A stretch of DNA of 64,000 nt. Source: Streptomyces sp. HUAS 15-9 (lineage in GTDB: Bacteria; Actinomycetota; Actinomycetes; Streptomycetales; Streptomycetaceae). The notes beneath the pieces were generated by a model that saw only the letters and a list, made by a program, of their open reading frames with translations, did not search any database and had not been told where the DNA came from. Shown one piece after another: positions 54,396 to 62,881 of this stretch. The stretch lies in contig NZ_CP106798.1 of NCBI RefSeq assembly GCF_025642155.1, positions 1,674,001 through 1,738,000 of the forward strand, in the 5' to 3' direction. Position 1 is the stretch's first letter; each line of letters starts with the position of its first letter. The translations under genes were made by a program, and so were the position numbers.

Positions 54396-54836
54396 ATGAG
54401 CGAGAGCACCACCCGTGAAGAGCGCTTCGCCCGCGGTCTGAAGGTACTGGAGGACGTCGACGGCGAGGCCGGCCGACGGGTCATCGACTCGCTGGCCGAC
54501 ATCAGTCCCGAACTCGGCCACCAGATAGTCTCCTGGGGCTTCGGGGAGATCTACGCCCGGCCCGAACTGGCTCCCCGGGACCGTCAGTTGGTGACGCTGG
54601 GCATGCTGACCGCGCTCGGCGGCTGTGAGCCTCAGCTGGAGGTGCACATCAACGCGGCCCTGAACGTGGGCCTCACGCCCGAGCAGATCGTCGAGGCACT
54701 GTTGCACTCCGCCGGGTACTGCGGCTTCCCGAAGGCACTCAACGCCACGTTCGTCGCGAAGAAGGTCCTCGCCGAGCGCGGGCTGCTGCCGCTGGGACAG
54801 CAGCCCGCGGACGACTCCCCGGTTACCTCTGCCTGA
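54396..54836 (+). CDS. Carboxymuconolactone decarboxylase-family protein
   Basis: A 146-residue helical protein of the CMD/AhpD fold: MSESTTREERFARGLKVLED, LGHQIVSWGFGEIYARPELA, RDRQLVTLGMLTALGGCEPQ and NVGLTPEQIVEALLHSAGYC. The CMD decarboxylases lack the AhpD CxxC, as here. The real substrate is unknown. Its stop overlaps the convergent arabinofuranosidase remnant. Confidence 0.88.
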   Translation: MSESTTREERFARGLKVLEDVDGEAGRRVIDSLADISPELGHQIVSWGFGEIYARPELAPRDRQLVTLGMLTALGGCEPQLEVHINAALNVGLTPEQIVEALLHSAGYCGFPKALNATFVAKKVLAERGLLPLGQQPADDSPVTSA

Positions 54837-55225
54837 TCCGCAGGAAGGTGACGGAGTTCGCCGGGAAGGTGTACGTGAACCGGTCGGCGACTCCGTGAAG
54901 GTGGACGTGACCGGGGCGAGGGCCGTGGACGTCTCGGTGTTCACCGCGTCGGGCGCGGCCGCCAGGGTGGTCACCCGGGCCCACGGCGCGACCTCGGCGC
55001 CGCCCAGGTCGATCGCCGTACGGGCCGCCGAGGACTGGGCGTTGACGACCTTGACGATCAGCTCACCGGTCAGGCGTCGTGCGTGACGACCTGGCGGAAC
55101 GGCTCGGCCGGCCGGTCGTCGGCGAAGCTGCCCCACTCCTGGCCGTCGAGGTAGAGGGTGCCCTGGCGGCCCCGAACCTTGATGTCGATGTCGTAGGTGC
55201 GGCCGGTCTCGATCGTGCCGATCGG
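54823..55225 (-). pseudogene. C-terminal remnant of an alpha-L-arabinofuranosidase, frameshifted twice
   Basis: Minus-strand translation gives PIGTIETGRTYDIDIKVRGR, QGTLYLDGQEWGSFADDR and AEPFRQVVTHD, then a TGA. Another frame continues TGELIVKVVNAQSSAARTAI and DLGGAEVAPWARVTTLAAAP, and a third gives FTYTFPANSVTFLRIRQR then stop. In order, these match the jelly-roll C-terminus of GH51-type arabinofuranosidases. The catalytic domain is missing. Deletion plus at least two small indels make it a decayed fragment. The family is recalled, not searched. Confidence 0.65.
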
Positions 55226-55299
55226 TCGGTCGGATCGTTCACGACGTTCGAAATATCAGACAGCGATCAGCACTTCGAACGGCAAAATAGGGAAGGGGT

Positions 55300-55836
55300 G
55301 TGAGCACGTCAACGGGGCCCGCACGGGGACGTAAGGTCGACGGCATGGATGCGCTGCCACGAGGAGGCGTTCCACGCCACGCGTCACGCGGCGTGGACAG
55401 CTTCTGGCCCGTACCGGACGTGCTGGCCCATCTCGCCGGACGCTGGCGGGTGGAGCGGACCGTGCGGGACCTGGCGAGCGGCGACGAGGGGCGGTTCGAG
55501 GGCACCACCGTCTTCCGTCCGCTGGAGGGCGGCGGACTGCTGCACGAGGAGTCCGGCCTGTTCACCTGGCAGGGCGTGACCCGTCCCGCCGAGCGGACCC
55601 TGCGCTTCCTGCCCGGAAAGGCGCCGGGCACCGCGGACGTCCGCTTCGCCGACGGCCGACCATTCCACGACCTGGACCTGACCACCGGCCGGCACATCAC
55701 CGACCACCCCTGCTCCGCGGACCTCTACCGGGGCGAGTTCACGGTCCGGGACGCGGACCACTGGCGGACGGTGTGGCACGTCGCCGGCCCCACGAAGGAC
55801 CTCGTGCTGACGACCGACTACGCGCGCGTGGGCTGA
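55300..55836 (+). CDS. DUF6314-family protein
   Basis: A 178-residue protein from a GTG preceded by GGAAGGGG; the ATG at 55345 is an alternative start. The conserved block begins FWPVPDVLAHLAGRWRVERT. GRFEGTTVFRPLEGGGLLHE, DVRFADGRPFHDLDLTTGRH and YRGEFTVRDADHWRTVWHVA follow, a small beta-barrel-like domain. The function is unknown. The last codons (TDYARVG) recur 534 bp downstream, where a duplication joins. Confidence 0.8.
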   Translation: MSTSTGPARGRKVDGMDALPRGGVPRHASRGVDSFWPVPDVLAHLAGRWRVERTVRDLASGDEGRFEGTTVFRPLEGGGLLHEESGLFTWQGVTRPAERTLRFLPGKAPGTADVRFADGRPFHDLDLTTGRHITDHPCSADLYRGEFTVRDADHWRTVWHVAGPTKDLVLTTDYARVG

Positions 55837-56350
55837 GTGGCCGCGCCGTCGAAGCGCTGTGCCGGCGGCGCCTTCAGGACGTACACGAGGACGGCGCGAG
55901 ACGTGATGTCCGGGGCGGGTTCGGCGTCAGGGGTGGGTTTGGGTGGGAGCCAGGCCACCGCGCCGGGCGTCCGGCCGCCGCCCGGATCGGCGACCAGACC
56001 GGCCCGGTGCGCGAGCCACTTCGGGCCCGGTTCCAGGAGGGGGAGGGGGACGGCGCCGTCGCGGGGAGGCGGGGTGTCCGCGTCGTACGGCGCGAAGGCG
56101 AGTGCGGCGGTCGGGGCGGCCGTCGCCGGCGCCGTGAGCAGGCCTGGCCCGGCGGGCCGACGCTGGTACGGCGCCCTGCGCCGCTGGGCGCTCCGCATGC
56201 CCCGGGCCGTCGTACAGATGCTGCCCGGACGCCCTTGGCCCACCGCAACTCTGCCCGCCGACGGAGGGTCGGCGACGGCGACGATGAACACCGGCAGGGA
56301 CTCACCCCCGTGCGGTGTGGCGCGCGAGCCGACGAGCCAGGCGTCCGCCG
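55818..56350 (-). pseudogene. Degenerate duplicate of the neighbouring histidine-phosphatase gene end
   Basis: The minus-strand end AVLVYVLKAPPAQRFDGAATQPTRA-like matches the last part of the intact phosphatase (ALVYVLKAPPASY ... RFDGGVTQPMRA). The segment at 56265-56347 matches its SLLAF/ADPRATPHGGES region. About 350 bp of unrelated Pro/Ala-rich sequence sits between them. At 56350 the duplication restarts with GACTACGCGCGC, the end of the DUF6314 gene. So a ~530-bp tandem duplication was followed by insertion and decay. A long minus-strand frame remains open here but is unlikely to be functional. Confidence 0.55.
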
Positions 56351-56351
56351 A

Positions 56352-56945
56352 CTACGCGCGCATGGGCTGAGTGACCCCGCCGTCGAAGCGGAGGTTCCAG
56401 CGGCCCGCGCGCCCCATGACGGTGGTCGTCGACAGGGGGCGGACGTCGATGTTCCAGTAGCTCGCGGGCGGTGCCTTCAGGACGTACACGAGGGCGGCGC
56501 GGATCACGGAGGGCTCGGCGACGGCGACGATACGGCCGCCGTCGTCGGCGGGTCGGGTCTCCAGCCAGCCGCCGACCCGGGAGATGAACGCCAGCAGGGA
56601 CTCACCGCCGTGCGGTGTGGCGCGCGGGTCGGCGAGCCAGGCGTCCACCGCCTGCGGCTCGCGGGCCATCGCCTCGGCGAGCGTGAACCCGCGCCAGCGG
56701 CCCATGTCACAGTCCCGCAGGGCGAGCTGCACCAGAGGGTGGTAGCCCAGGGCGTCACCCGTCGCACGGCTGCGCGGGGTCGGCGAACAGTAGCGCAGGT
56801 CGGCCGCGGCCAGGGGCAGCAGCCCCGCCGCGGCGTACTGCACCTCGGCCCAGCCCGCCAGGTCCAGCGGGCGGTCGTCCTGAAAGCGCTCCGCGAGCAG
56901 CGGGGAGCTGCGCGCGGCGGCGACGAACGTGACCCGAGGTTGCAT
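56352..56945 (-). CDS. Histidine-phosphatase-fold protein lacking the RHG motif
   Basis: A 197-residue protein: MQPRVTFVAAARSSPLLAER occupies the place of the usual LVRHGET strand, so the catalytic His of RHG is replaced (AARSS). Downstream features persist: DLRYCSPTPRSRATGDALGY, GRWRGFTLAEAMAREPQ, ATPHGGESLLAFISRVGGWL and GRIVAVAEPSVIRAALVYVL, with Glu replacing the second catalytic His. It is probably an inactive or altered member, a type recurrent in Streptomyces. A decayed partial duplicate lies just downstream. Confidence 0.75.
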   Translation of the reverse strand: MQPRVTFVAAARSSPLLAERFQDDRPLDLAGWAEVQYAAAGLLPLAAADLRYCSPTPRSRATGDALGYHPLVQLALRDCDMGRWRGFTLAEAMAREPQAVDAWLADPRATPHGGESLLAFISRVGGWLETRPADDGGRIVAVAEPSVIRAALVYVLKAPPASYWNIDVRPLSTTTVMGRAGRWNLRFDGGVTQPMRA

Positions 56946-57064
56946 GCGGAGATGGTCTGCCGCGCAAGTACACAGGTCAAGAGGCGTTGCATGCCGGTTA
57001 CCCGAGGTTTGCAAATCCTTACTGCGAGGTCAGGATCTGCCGGACAAGTCGGGAGAAATCAAAG

Positions 57065-57520
57065 TTATTTCGCGTCGCCGGATGTCTCGAAGTACAGCGC
57101 CATCCAGTGGTCCGGCCGTTCGAGCGGGGCGAAGCCGAGCTTCTCGTACACGCCGTGCGCGTCGTGGGTCGCGAGCAGGACGCGCCGCAGTCCGTACGAC
57201 CGCAGGTGTTCGCGGATTCCCCCGACCAGTGCCGTGCCGATGCCCTTCCCCCGCACTGACGGGTCGACGTAGACATCGGCCAGCCAGCCGAACAGCGCCC
57301 GGTCGGTCACCACGCGCGCGTACGCCACCTGCTCCCCCGAGGCCGTCTCGTACACCCCGAAGTTCAACGACGCCGCCATCGCATGGTCCTGCTTCTCCCG
57401 CGAGCGCCCGACCGCCCAGTAGGCGTCGGTCGACAGCCAGCGGTGGACGCGGTCGACGTCGACGCGATCGGTGTCCGCGGAGAACTCATAGCCCTCGGGC
57501 AGGTCAGGTGCATCGCTCAT
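57065..57520 (-). CDS. GNAT acetyltransferase
   Basis: A 151-residue GNAT: YEFSADTDRVDVDRVHRWLS, GEQVAYARVVTDRALFGWLA, motif A DVYVDPSVRGKGIGTALVGG, and motif B RVLLATHDAHGVYEKLGFAP. The compact form and the WLSTDAYWAVGRSREK segment are typical of the YjgM/YesJ-like group. The substrate is unknown. It lies alone on the minus strand. Confidence 0.88.
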   Translation of the reverse strand: MSDAPDLPEGYEFSADTDRVDVDRVHRWLSTDAYWAVGRSREKQDHAMAASLNFGVYETASGEQVAYARVVTDRALFGWLADVYVDPSVRGKGIGTALVGGIREHLRSYGLRRVLLATHDAHGVYEKLGFAPLERPDHWMALYFETSGDAK

Positions 57521-57571
57521 GCGGGGGATCCTCGCAACTGGGCCGGGTCGGCGTCGAACGGATTCCGCTCG

Positions 57572-57868
57572 ACCGCCACCGACGACACCTGGCTCGACGA
57601 GCGATACGACGGGCTGCTGGAGGCGTACTGCAGCACGCTCGTCAGGGGGATCGCGCCCGAGCGGTTGCTCCGGGACCTGGGAGCCGAGCCGACCATGCGC
57701 GTCACCGGCGTCGAGGCGCCGGCGGAGCCGTCGTAGGACGACGAGCGTGACTTCGACCTGCACACGGAGGCCGCCTTCGCGCCGGCGCACCGGATCACGG
57801 GGGTGCGGCCGACGCCGGAGCTGTTCGAGTCGCTGGAGTTCAGTTGCGGGCTGGTCCCGATGTTCTAG
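57572..57868 (+). pseudogene. Broken DUF6461-family gene
   Basis: In one plus-strand frame, TATDDTWLDERYDGLLEAYC and RGIAPERLLRDLGAEPTMRV (the family N-terminus) are followed by a TAG at 57734. The same frame then continues AAFAPAHRITGVRPTPELFE and SLEFSCGLVPMF, the family C-terminus. The middle of the protein is missing, and no start codon precedes the match. An internal deletion plus nonsense codon is the simplest reading. It converges with the next gene, overlapping its stop. Confidence 0.6.
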
Positions 57869-59303
57869 GGGCTCAGCACCTCGTCGCACGCCGCCCGCAA
57901 TCGTCGTACCCCCTCGGTGATCTCGCCGGTCCCGGCAACCGCCGCGAAGCTCAGGCGGATGTGGGCGGCGGGGGGTTCGGCGCTGAAGTACGGGCGGCCG
58001 GGGGTGATCGCGACGCCTGCGCGCAGGGCGGCTGCGTTCAGGGCGGGCTCGCTGGTGCCGTCGGGGAGGCGGAGCCAGAGGTGGTAGCCGCCGGACGGGA
58101 TGTGCGGCAGGGCGAGTTCGGGGACGTGGAGGCGGAGCGCGGTGGTCAGGGTGTCGCGTCGGGTCTTGAGCTCGGTGGAGACGGTGCGTAGGTGGCGTGG
58201 CCAGGCGGGTGAGCCGACCAGTTCGAGTGCGGCCTCCTGGAGGGGGCGGGGGACGAAGAAGCTGTCGACGACCTGGATGGCCCTCAGCCGTTCCAGCACG
58301 GGGCCGCGGGCGGCCAGGGCGCTGACCCGGAAGCTGGGCGAGGTCGCCTTGGTCAGCGAGCCGACGTGGACGACGACGCCGTCCGTGTCGTCGGCGGCCA
58401 GCGGACGCGGCAGCGGGCCCGCGTCCGCGTGCACCAGCCGTCGTACGAAGTCGTCCTCGACCACGAAGGCACCCGCGGCGCGGGCGATGCGCAGTACCTC
58501 GGCGCGCCGGTCGGGGGCGAGCACGGCGCCGGTGGGGTTCTGGAACAGGGGCTGGCAGACGAACACCCGCGCGCCGGTGGCGCGGAAGACGTCGGCGAGC
58601 AGTTCCGGCTTCACGCCGTCGGGATCCACCGGCACGGGCACGGGGCGCAGGCCGGCCGCGCGGGCGATCGCCAGCATGCCCGGGTAGGTGGGTGACTCGA
58701 CGAGCACCGGGGCGCCGGGCGGGGCGAGCGCGCGCAGGGCGGTGGCCAGCGCGGACTGGCCGCCCGCGGCGATCAGCACCTCGGCCGCGCCGACCGCGCC
58801 GCCGATGCTCCTCGCGAACCACTCGCGCAGTTCGGGCAGCCCCTCCAGGGGCGGTCGCCCCCAGGCGCCGGGGCGCCGCCCGGCGCGGGCCAGGGCCGCG
58901 GCCATCGCCCGCTCGGGCTGCAGCGAGGGTGCAGATAGCCGCCGCTGAGCTCCAGCACTCCGGGCGGCGGGGCGGCCAGCGAGACCGTGACCCCGGAGGC
59001 GTCCACGGTGCGCGGTACGAGGTCGGCGGAGCCGTCGGCGCTGAGCGCGACCTCCTGCCAGGAGGTGTCCCCCGCGGGCGCGGCCGCGGTGCGCGGGCGG
59101 GCACGGAACGCGCCGGCCCCGGGGCGGGTGACCACCAAGCCCTCGGCGGCCAGCTGGGCCAGGGCGCGCGAGACGGTCACCGGGCTCACCCGGAAGCGCT
59201 CGACGAGCACCCGACTCGACGGGAGCTTTCCGCCGGGTGAGTAGCGGTCGAGTTCTTGTCGCAGCTGGTTGGCCAATTCACTGACGCTGCTACTCTCGTG
59301 CAT
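57865..59303 (-). pseudogene. MocR-type GntR/aminotransferase regulator interrupted by one frameshift
   Basis: From ATG 59303: the N-terminal GntR HTH (VSELANQLRQELDRYSPGGK; FRVSPVTVSRALAQLAAEGL), then a linker and the start of the aminotransferase domain to GVLELSGGYLHP. One missing C near 58930 shifts the frame. The rest (ALARAGRRPGAWGRPPLEGL, LVESPTYPGMLAIARAAGL, FVCQPLFQNPTGAVLAPDR, PLP-lysine region VVHVGSLTKATSPSFRVSAL) continues to 57865. The whole span is one base short of a multiple of three. MocR proteins control vitamin B6 or amino-compound genes. It probably regulates the divergent transporter. Confidence 0.8.
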
Positions 59304-59319
59304 GAGAGCACAGAGTAGC
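59289..59319. promoter_or_regulatory. Inverted repeat over the overlapping divergent start codons
   Basis: GCTACTCT (59289-59296) and AGAGTAGC (59312-59319) are perfect 8-bp arms around a centre containing CATG, which supplies the ATG of both divergent genes. Binding here by the MocR protein would block both starts. Confidence 0.6.
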
Positions 59320-60219
59320 GCTACCGCACCGAGTCCGATAGCGGTCACCGTCCACCGGGAACGCTCCGGACCGGGCACCGTCCAGGCGGCCCTGGGCGTC
59401 ACCGCCTTCTCCCTCACCTTTCCCGCCACCGCATGGGGTCTGGAGGGCTTCGGCCCCTGGTCGCTGGTGTCGGTGCGCAGCGTCCTCGCGGCGGTGATCG
59501 CGGGCTCCTGTCTGCTGGCGCTGCGTGTCACGCTGCCCGAGCGCCGGCACTGGGCGGGGCTGGCCGTGGTGGCGGCCGGAGTGGTGTTCGGCTTCCCGCT
59601 GCTGACCACGCTCGCCCTGGAGACCTCCACCACCTCGCACGCCGCCGTCGTCGTGGGCCTGCTGCCGCTCACCACGGCGCTCTGCTCCGCCCTGCGGATG
59701 GGCACCCGGCCCTCCCGCACCTTCTGGACGGCGGCCCTCGCGGGCGCGGCCGCCGTTCTCGCCTTCACCGTCCAGCAGAGCGGCGGCGCGCTGACGGCCG
59801 CCGACGGCTACTTGTTCGCGGCGCTGCTGGTGTGCGCGGCGGGCTACACCGAGGGCGGGCGGCTGGCCCGGGTCATGCCGGGCTGGCAGGTCATCGGCTG
59901 GGCACTGGTGCTGTGTCTGCCGGTCTCCGCCGGGGCGGCGGCGCTGGCGCTGTCGTACGAGCCGGTGCGGCTGACCGCGCACGGTGTGGCCGGACTGCTG
60001 TGGGTGGCCGTGGGCTCACAGTTCCTCGGTCTCGTCGTCTGGTACCGGGGCATGGCTGCCATCGGCATTCCGAGGGCCAGCCAGTTGCAGTTGGCTCAGC
60101 CGCTGCTCACACTGGTGTGGTCGGTGCTGCTGCTGGGCGAGCACCTCACGGCGGCAGCTCCGCTGACCGCCGCCGCAGTGCTCGTGTGCATCGCCGTCAC
60201 TCAACGATCGCGTTCGTGA
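59302..60219 (+). CDS. EamA-family (drug/metabolite) transporter
   Basis: A 305-residue permease with about ten helices in two EamA halves: AALGVTAFSLTFPATAWGLE, VLAAVIAGSCLLALRVTLPE, LLPLTTALCSALRMGTRPSR, then YLFAALLVCAAGYTEGGRLA, QFLGLVVWYRGMAAIGIPRA and SQLQLAQPLLTLVWSVLLLG. It likely exports an amino acid or related metabolite. The ATG at 59302 shares CATG with the MocR start on the other strand, so both mRNAs would be leaderless or nearly so. Confidence 0.88.
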   Translation: MRAQSSATAPSPIAVTVHRERSGPGTVQAALGVTAFSLTFPATAWGLEGFGPWSLVSVRSVLAAVIAGSCLLALRVTLPERRHWAGLAVVAAGVVFGFPLLTTLALETSTTSHAAVVVGLLPLTTALCSALRMGTRPSRTFWTAALAGAAAVLAFTVQQSGGALTAADGYLFAALLVCAAGYTEGGRLARVMPGWQVIGWALVLCLPVSAGAAALALSYEPVRLTAHGVAGLLWVAVGSQFLGLVVWYRGMAAIGIPRASQLQLAQPLLTLVWSVLLLGEHLTAAAPLTAAAVLVCIAVTQRSRS

Positions 60220-60231
60220 GGAGGCCCACAG

Positions 60232-60435
60232 ATGCGCGCAACCGTGGGCGACCAGCTTGTCCAGCACGGCAGGGTGGTCGGCCAGCATGACCAGGTCACC
60301 GAAGTCGTCGAAGTGCTGGGCACGGAGGGCAACCCGCCCTACCGCGTCCGCTTCCCGGACGGACACGAGGCCGTCATGTCCCCCGGCCCCGACTGCGAGG
60401 TCCGTCACCAGCGACAGGAACACCAGGCTCACTAG
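60232..60435 (+). CDS. DUF1918 protein
   Basis: A 67-residue protein after GAGGAGG: MRATVGDQLVQHGRVVGQHD, EVVEVLGTEGNPPYRVRFPD and GHEAVMSPGPDCEVRHQ. This is the DUF1918 SH3-like fold, common in actinobacteria, with unknown function. It lies 12 bp downstream of the transporter and may be co-transcribed. Confidence 0.88.
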   Translation: MRATVGDQLVQHGRVVGQHDQVTEVVEVLGTEGNPPYRVRFPDGHEAVMSPGPDCEVRHQRQEHQAH

Positions 60436-60436
60436 C

Positions 60437-61660
60437 TCAGCGCGGCGGGTTCGCCGACTGCCGATAGTGGTCGGCGATCACCCGTGCCATCGCGCCGGTC
60501 CGGTCCTTCGCGACGTCCTCGGCGGCGAAGAAGACGTGCCCGCGCACCTCGGGGTGACCGGCGGCGAGCGTGAGGTGGCGGGACAGCTCGGTCGGGTCCT
60601 GCCAGGCCGCGGGCTGGCCCTGGGCACCCGCCTTGTAGAGGGCCTCGCCGATGTAGAGCCTGGTCCTGGTGCCTTTGGCCACCTGTGCCCACCACGGCAC
60701 CAGTGCGGCGTAGTCGGCGGCGGCGAAGCCGATGTGCCAGTACACCTGGGGGACGACGTAGTCGATCCAGCTCTCGCGGACCCATCTGCGGGTGTCCGCG
60801 TACATGTCGTCGTACGTCTGCACGCCCGCCCGGGTGGCGGAGCCCCGTGAGTCGGACGTGGCGTTGCGCCACACCCCGAACGGGCTGATCCCGAATCGGG
60901 TGCCGGGCCGGATCTTCTCGACCCTGGCGGCGATCTCCCGCACCAGCTGGTTGATGTTGTCGCGGCGCCAGGCGGCCCGGTTGGCGAAATTGCCGCCGTA
61001 GGTGTCGTACGCGGCGTCGTCCTCGAAGCTCTGGCCGGCCACCGGATAGGGGTAGAAGTAGTCGTCGAAGTGGACGGCGTCGACCGGATACTCCGCCACG
61101 GCGTCGAGCATCGCGTCCTCGACGAAGGCGCGGACCTCGGGCAGACCCGGGTTGTAGTAGAGCCTGCCGCCGTAGGGCACCACCCAGTGGGGGTGCCTGC
61201 GGGCCGGGTGGGAGGCGACGAGTTTCGTGGGGTCGTCATGGTTGGCGATCCGGTACGGGTTGAACCAGGCGTGCAGCTCAAGGCCCCGGGCGTGGGCCTC
61301 CGTCACGGCGGTACCCAGCGGGTCCCAGCCCGGTGATCTGCCCTGGGTGCCGGTCAGGACGCGGGACCACGGCTCGTACGGCGAGGGCCACAGCGCGTCC
61401 GCGGTGGGCCGCACCTGGAGGATCACCGTGTTCAGCCGGTCGCGGACCGCCCGGTCGAGGTGGGCGATCAGCTCGGCGCGCTGTTCGGCCGCGGACAGGC
61501 CCTTGCGCGATGGCCAGTCGCGGTTGTCGACGGTCGCGAGCCACACGCCCCGCATCTCGGTGACCGCCCGGGAACCCCGCGGTGCCGCCGTCGATCCCTG
61601 TGCCATCGCGAGGGTGGACAGCGCCGCCAGAGTGAACGCCCGGCGGGACACTCGCACCAT
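60437..61660 (-). CDS. Secreted glycoside-hydrolase-like protein (GHL10 / DUF4015 type)
   Basis: A 407-residue protein. The signal has a twin-arginine-like VSRRAFTLAALSTLAMAQGS. The barrel begins MRGVWLATVDNRDWPSRKGL, then LNTVILQVRPTADALWPSPY, LELHAWFNPYRIANHDD, YPVDAVHFDDYFYPYPVAG and WIDYVVPQVYWHIGFAAADY. These are hallmarks of the GHL10 group of putative glycosidases. The polysaccharide substrate is unknown. An ATG 12 bases upstream is also possible. The stop lies two bases from the DUF1918 stop (convergent). Confidence 0.9.
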   Translation of the reverse strand: MVRVSRRAFTLAALSTLAMAQGSTAAPRGSRAVTEMRGVWLATVDNRDWPSRKGLSAAEQRAELIAHLDRAVRDRLNTVILQVRPTADALWPSPYEPWSRVLTGTQGRSPGWDPLGTAVTEAHARGLELHAWFNPYRIANHDDPTKLVASHPARRHPHWVVPYGGRLYYNPGLPEVRAFVEDAMLDAVAEYPVDAVHFDDYFYPYPVAGQSFEDDAAYDTYGGNFANRAAWRRDNINQLVREIAARVEKIRPGTRFGISPFGVWRNATSDSRGSATRAGVQTYDDMYADTRRWVRESWIDYVVPQVYWHIGFAAADYAALVPWWAQVAKGTRTRLYIGEALYKAGAQGQPAAWQDPTELSRHLTLAAGHPEVRGHVFFAAEDVAKDRTGAMARVIADHYRQSANPPR

Positions 61661-61829
61661 CGCACACCCCATACGCTCCGGATCCGCTCCGTCACGAATC
61701 GTCTCGCACCCAAGGATGCCCCCACCCGGACGATCGATCATCGATACTTGGGAGTAGCGTGCACGTTCGGAGCAGGCGCCGAACCCGGAGGTCCTGCCGG
61801 AGCAGCCGAAGATCAGCGAAGGGGACGAT

Positions 61830-62690
61830 GTGAGCGACATCGAGCGCGTCGGAGTCGTGGGCTGCGGCCAGATGGGAGCGGGCATCGCCGAGGTGTGCGC
61901 CCGCGCCGGACTGGACGTGAAGGTCGCCGAAACCACCGGCGAGGCCCTGGAGATCGGCCGTACCCGGCTGTTCAACTCCCTGGGCAAGGCCGCCGAGCGC
62001 GGCAAGATCACCGAGGAGGAGCGGGACGCGACGCTGGCGCGGCTGAGCTTCACCACCGACCTCGGCGAGTTCGCGGACCGCGACCTCGTGATCGAGGCCG
62101 TCGTCGAGAACGAGCAGGTGAAGACGGAGATCTTCCAGGTGCTCGACCAGGTGGTGACCCGGGCGGACGCGATCCTGGCCTCCAACACCTCCTCCATCCC
62201 GCTGGTGAAGCTGGCGGTCGCCACCTCGCGCCCGGACCACGTCGTCGGCATCCACTTCTTCAACCCGGCTCCGGTGCAACAGCTCGTCGAGCTGATCCCG
62301 GCGCTCACCACCTCCGAGGGGACGCTCGGCCGGGCGCAGCTCTTCGCCGAGAAGGTGCTCGGCAAGCACGCGATCCGCGCCCAGGACCGCTCGGGCTTCG
62401 TGGTGAACGCGCTGCTGGTGCCGTATCTGCTGTCCGCCATCCGGATGTTCGAGTCGGGCATCGCGGGCCGCGAGGACATCGACAACGGCATGGAGATGGG
62501 CTGCGCCCACCCGATGGGGCCGCTGAAGCTGTCCGACCTGATCGGCCTGGACACGATCGTCTCGATCGCCAACTCGATGTACGAGGAGTACAAGGAGCCT
62601 CTGTACGCCGCTCCCCCGCTGCTCCAGCGCATGGTCGAGGCGGGCCGGCTGGGCCGGAAGACCGGCTCGGGCTTCTACACCTACGGCTGA
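61830..62690 (+). CDS. 3-Hydroxybutyryl-CoA dehydrogenase
   Basis: A 286-residue HAD-type dehydrogenase from a GTG after GAAGGGGACG. The NAD fold is ERVGVVGCGQMGAGIAEVCA. DLVIEAVVENEQVKTEIFQV, SNTSSIPLVKLAVATSRPDH, the catalytic His in VVGIHFFNPAPVQQLVELI, and DRSGFVVNALLVPYLLSAIR complete it. It oxidises (S)-3-hydroxybutyryl-CoA in fatty-acid or polyhydroxybutyrate metabolism and supplies precursors for extender units. Monocistronic with its own terminator. Confidence 0.95.
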   Translation: MSDIERVGVVGCGQMGAGIAEVCARAGLDVKVAETTGEALEIGRTRLFNSLGKAAERGKITEEERDATLARLSFTTDLGEFADRDLVIEAVVENEQVKTEIFQVLDQVVTRADAILASNTSSIPLVKLAVATSRPDHVVGIHFFNPAPVQQLVELIPALTTSEGTLGRAQLFAEKVLGKHAIRAQDRSGFVVNALLVPYLLSAIRMFESGIAGREDIDNGMEMGCAHPMGPLKLSDLIGLDTIVSIANSMYEEYKEPLYAAPPLLQRMVEAGRLGRKTGSGFYTYG

Positions 62691-62715
62691 TTACGCAAGG
62701 TAGCTTCCCGGCTCA

Positions 62716-62752
62716 CACGGGCCCGGCACCGGCTGACGGTGCCGGGCCCGTG
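62716..62752 (+). terminator. Terminator after 3-hydroxybutyryl-CoA dehydrogenase
   Basis: CACGGGCCCGGCACC / GGTGCCGGGCCCGTG, a perfect 15-bp stem with a 7-nt loop, 25 bp after the stop. Confidence 0.87.
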
Positions 62753-62881
62753 CCGTTCACACACCGTGTGCGCACCGGGCACGCATATGCCCTTCGCACA
62801 CGCTCCCCACGCGTCCACCAGGCGAGTTGACTCTCACGCGCATGCAAGGGACGAGAGACAACTACGGAAAGGAGTGGACCC

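Noticed and set aside
54895..55086. Plus-strand 63-codon frame
   Set aside because: Antisense to the arabinofuranosidase remnant, which explains its open frame.
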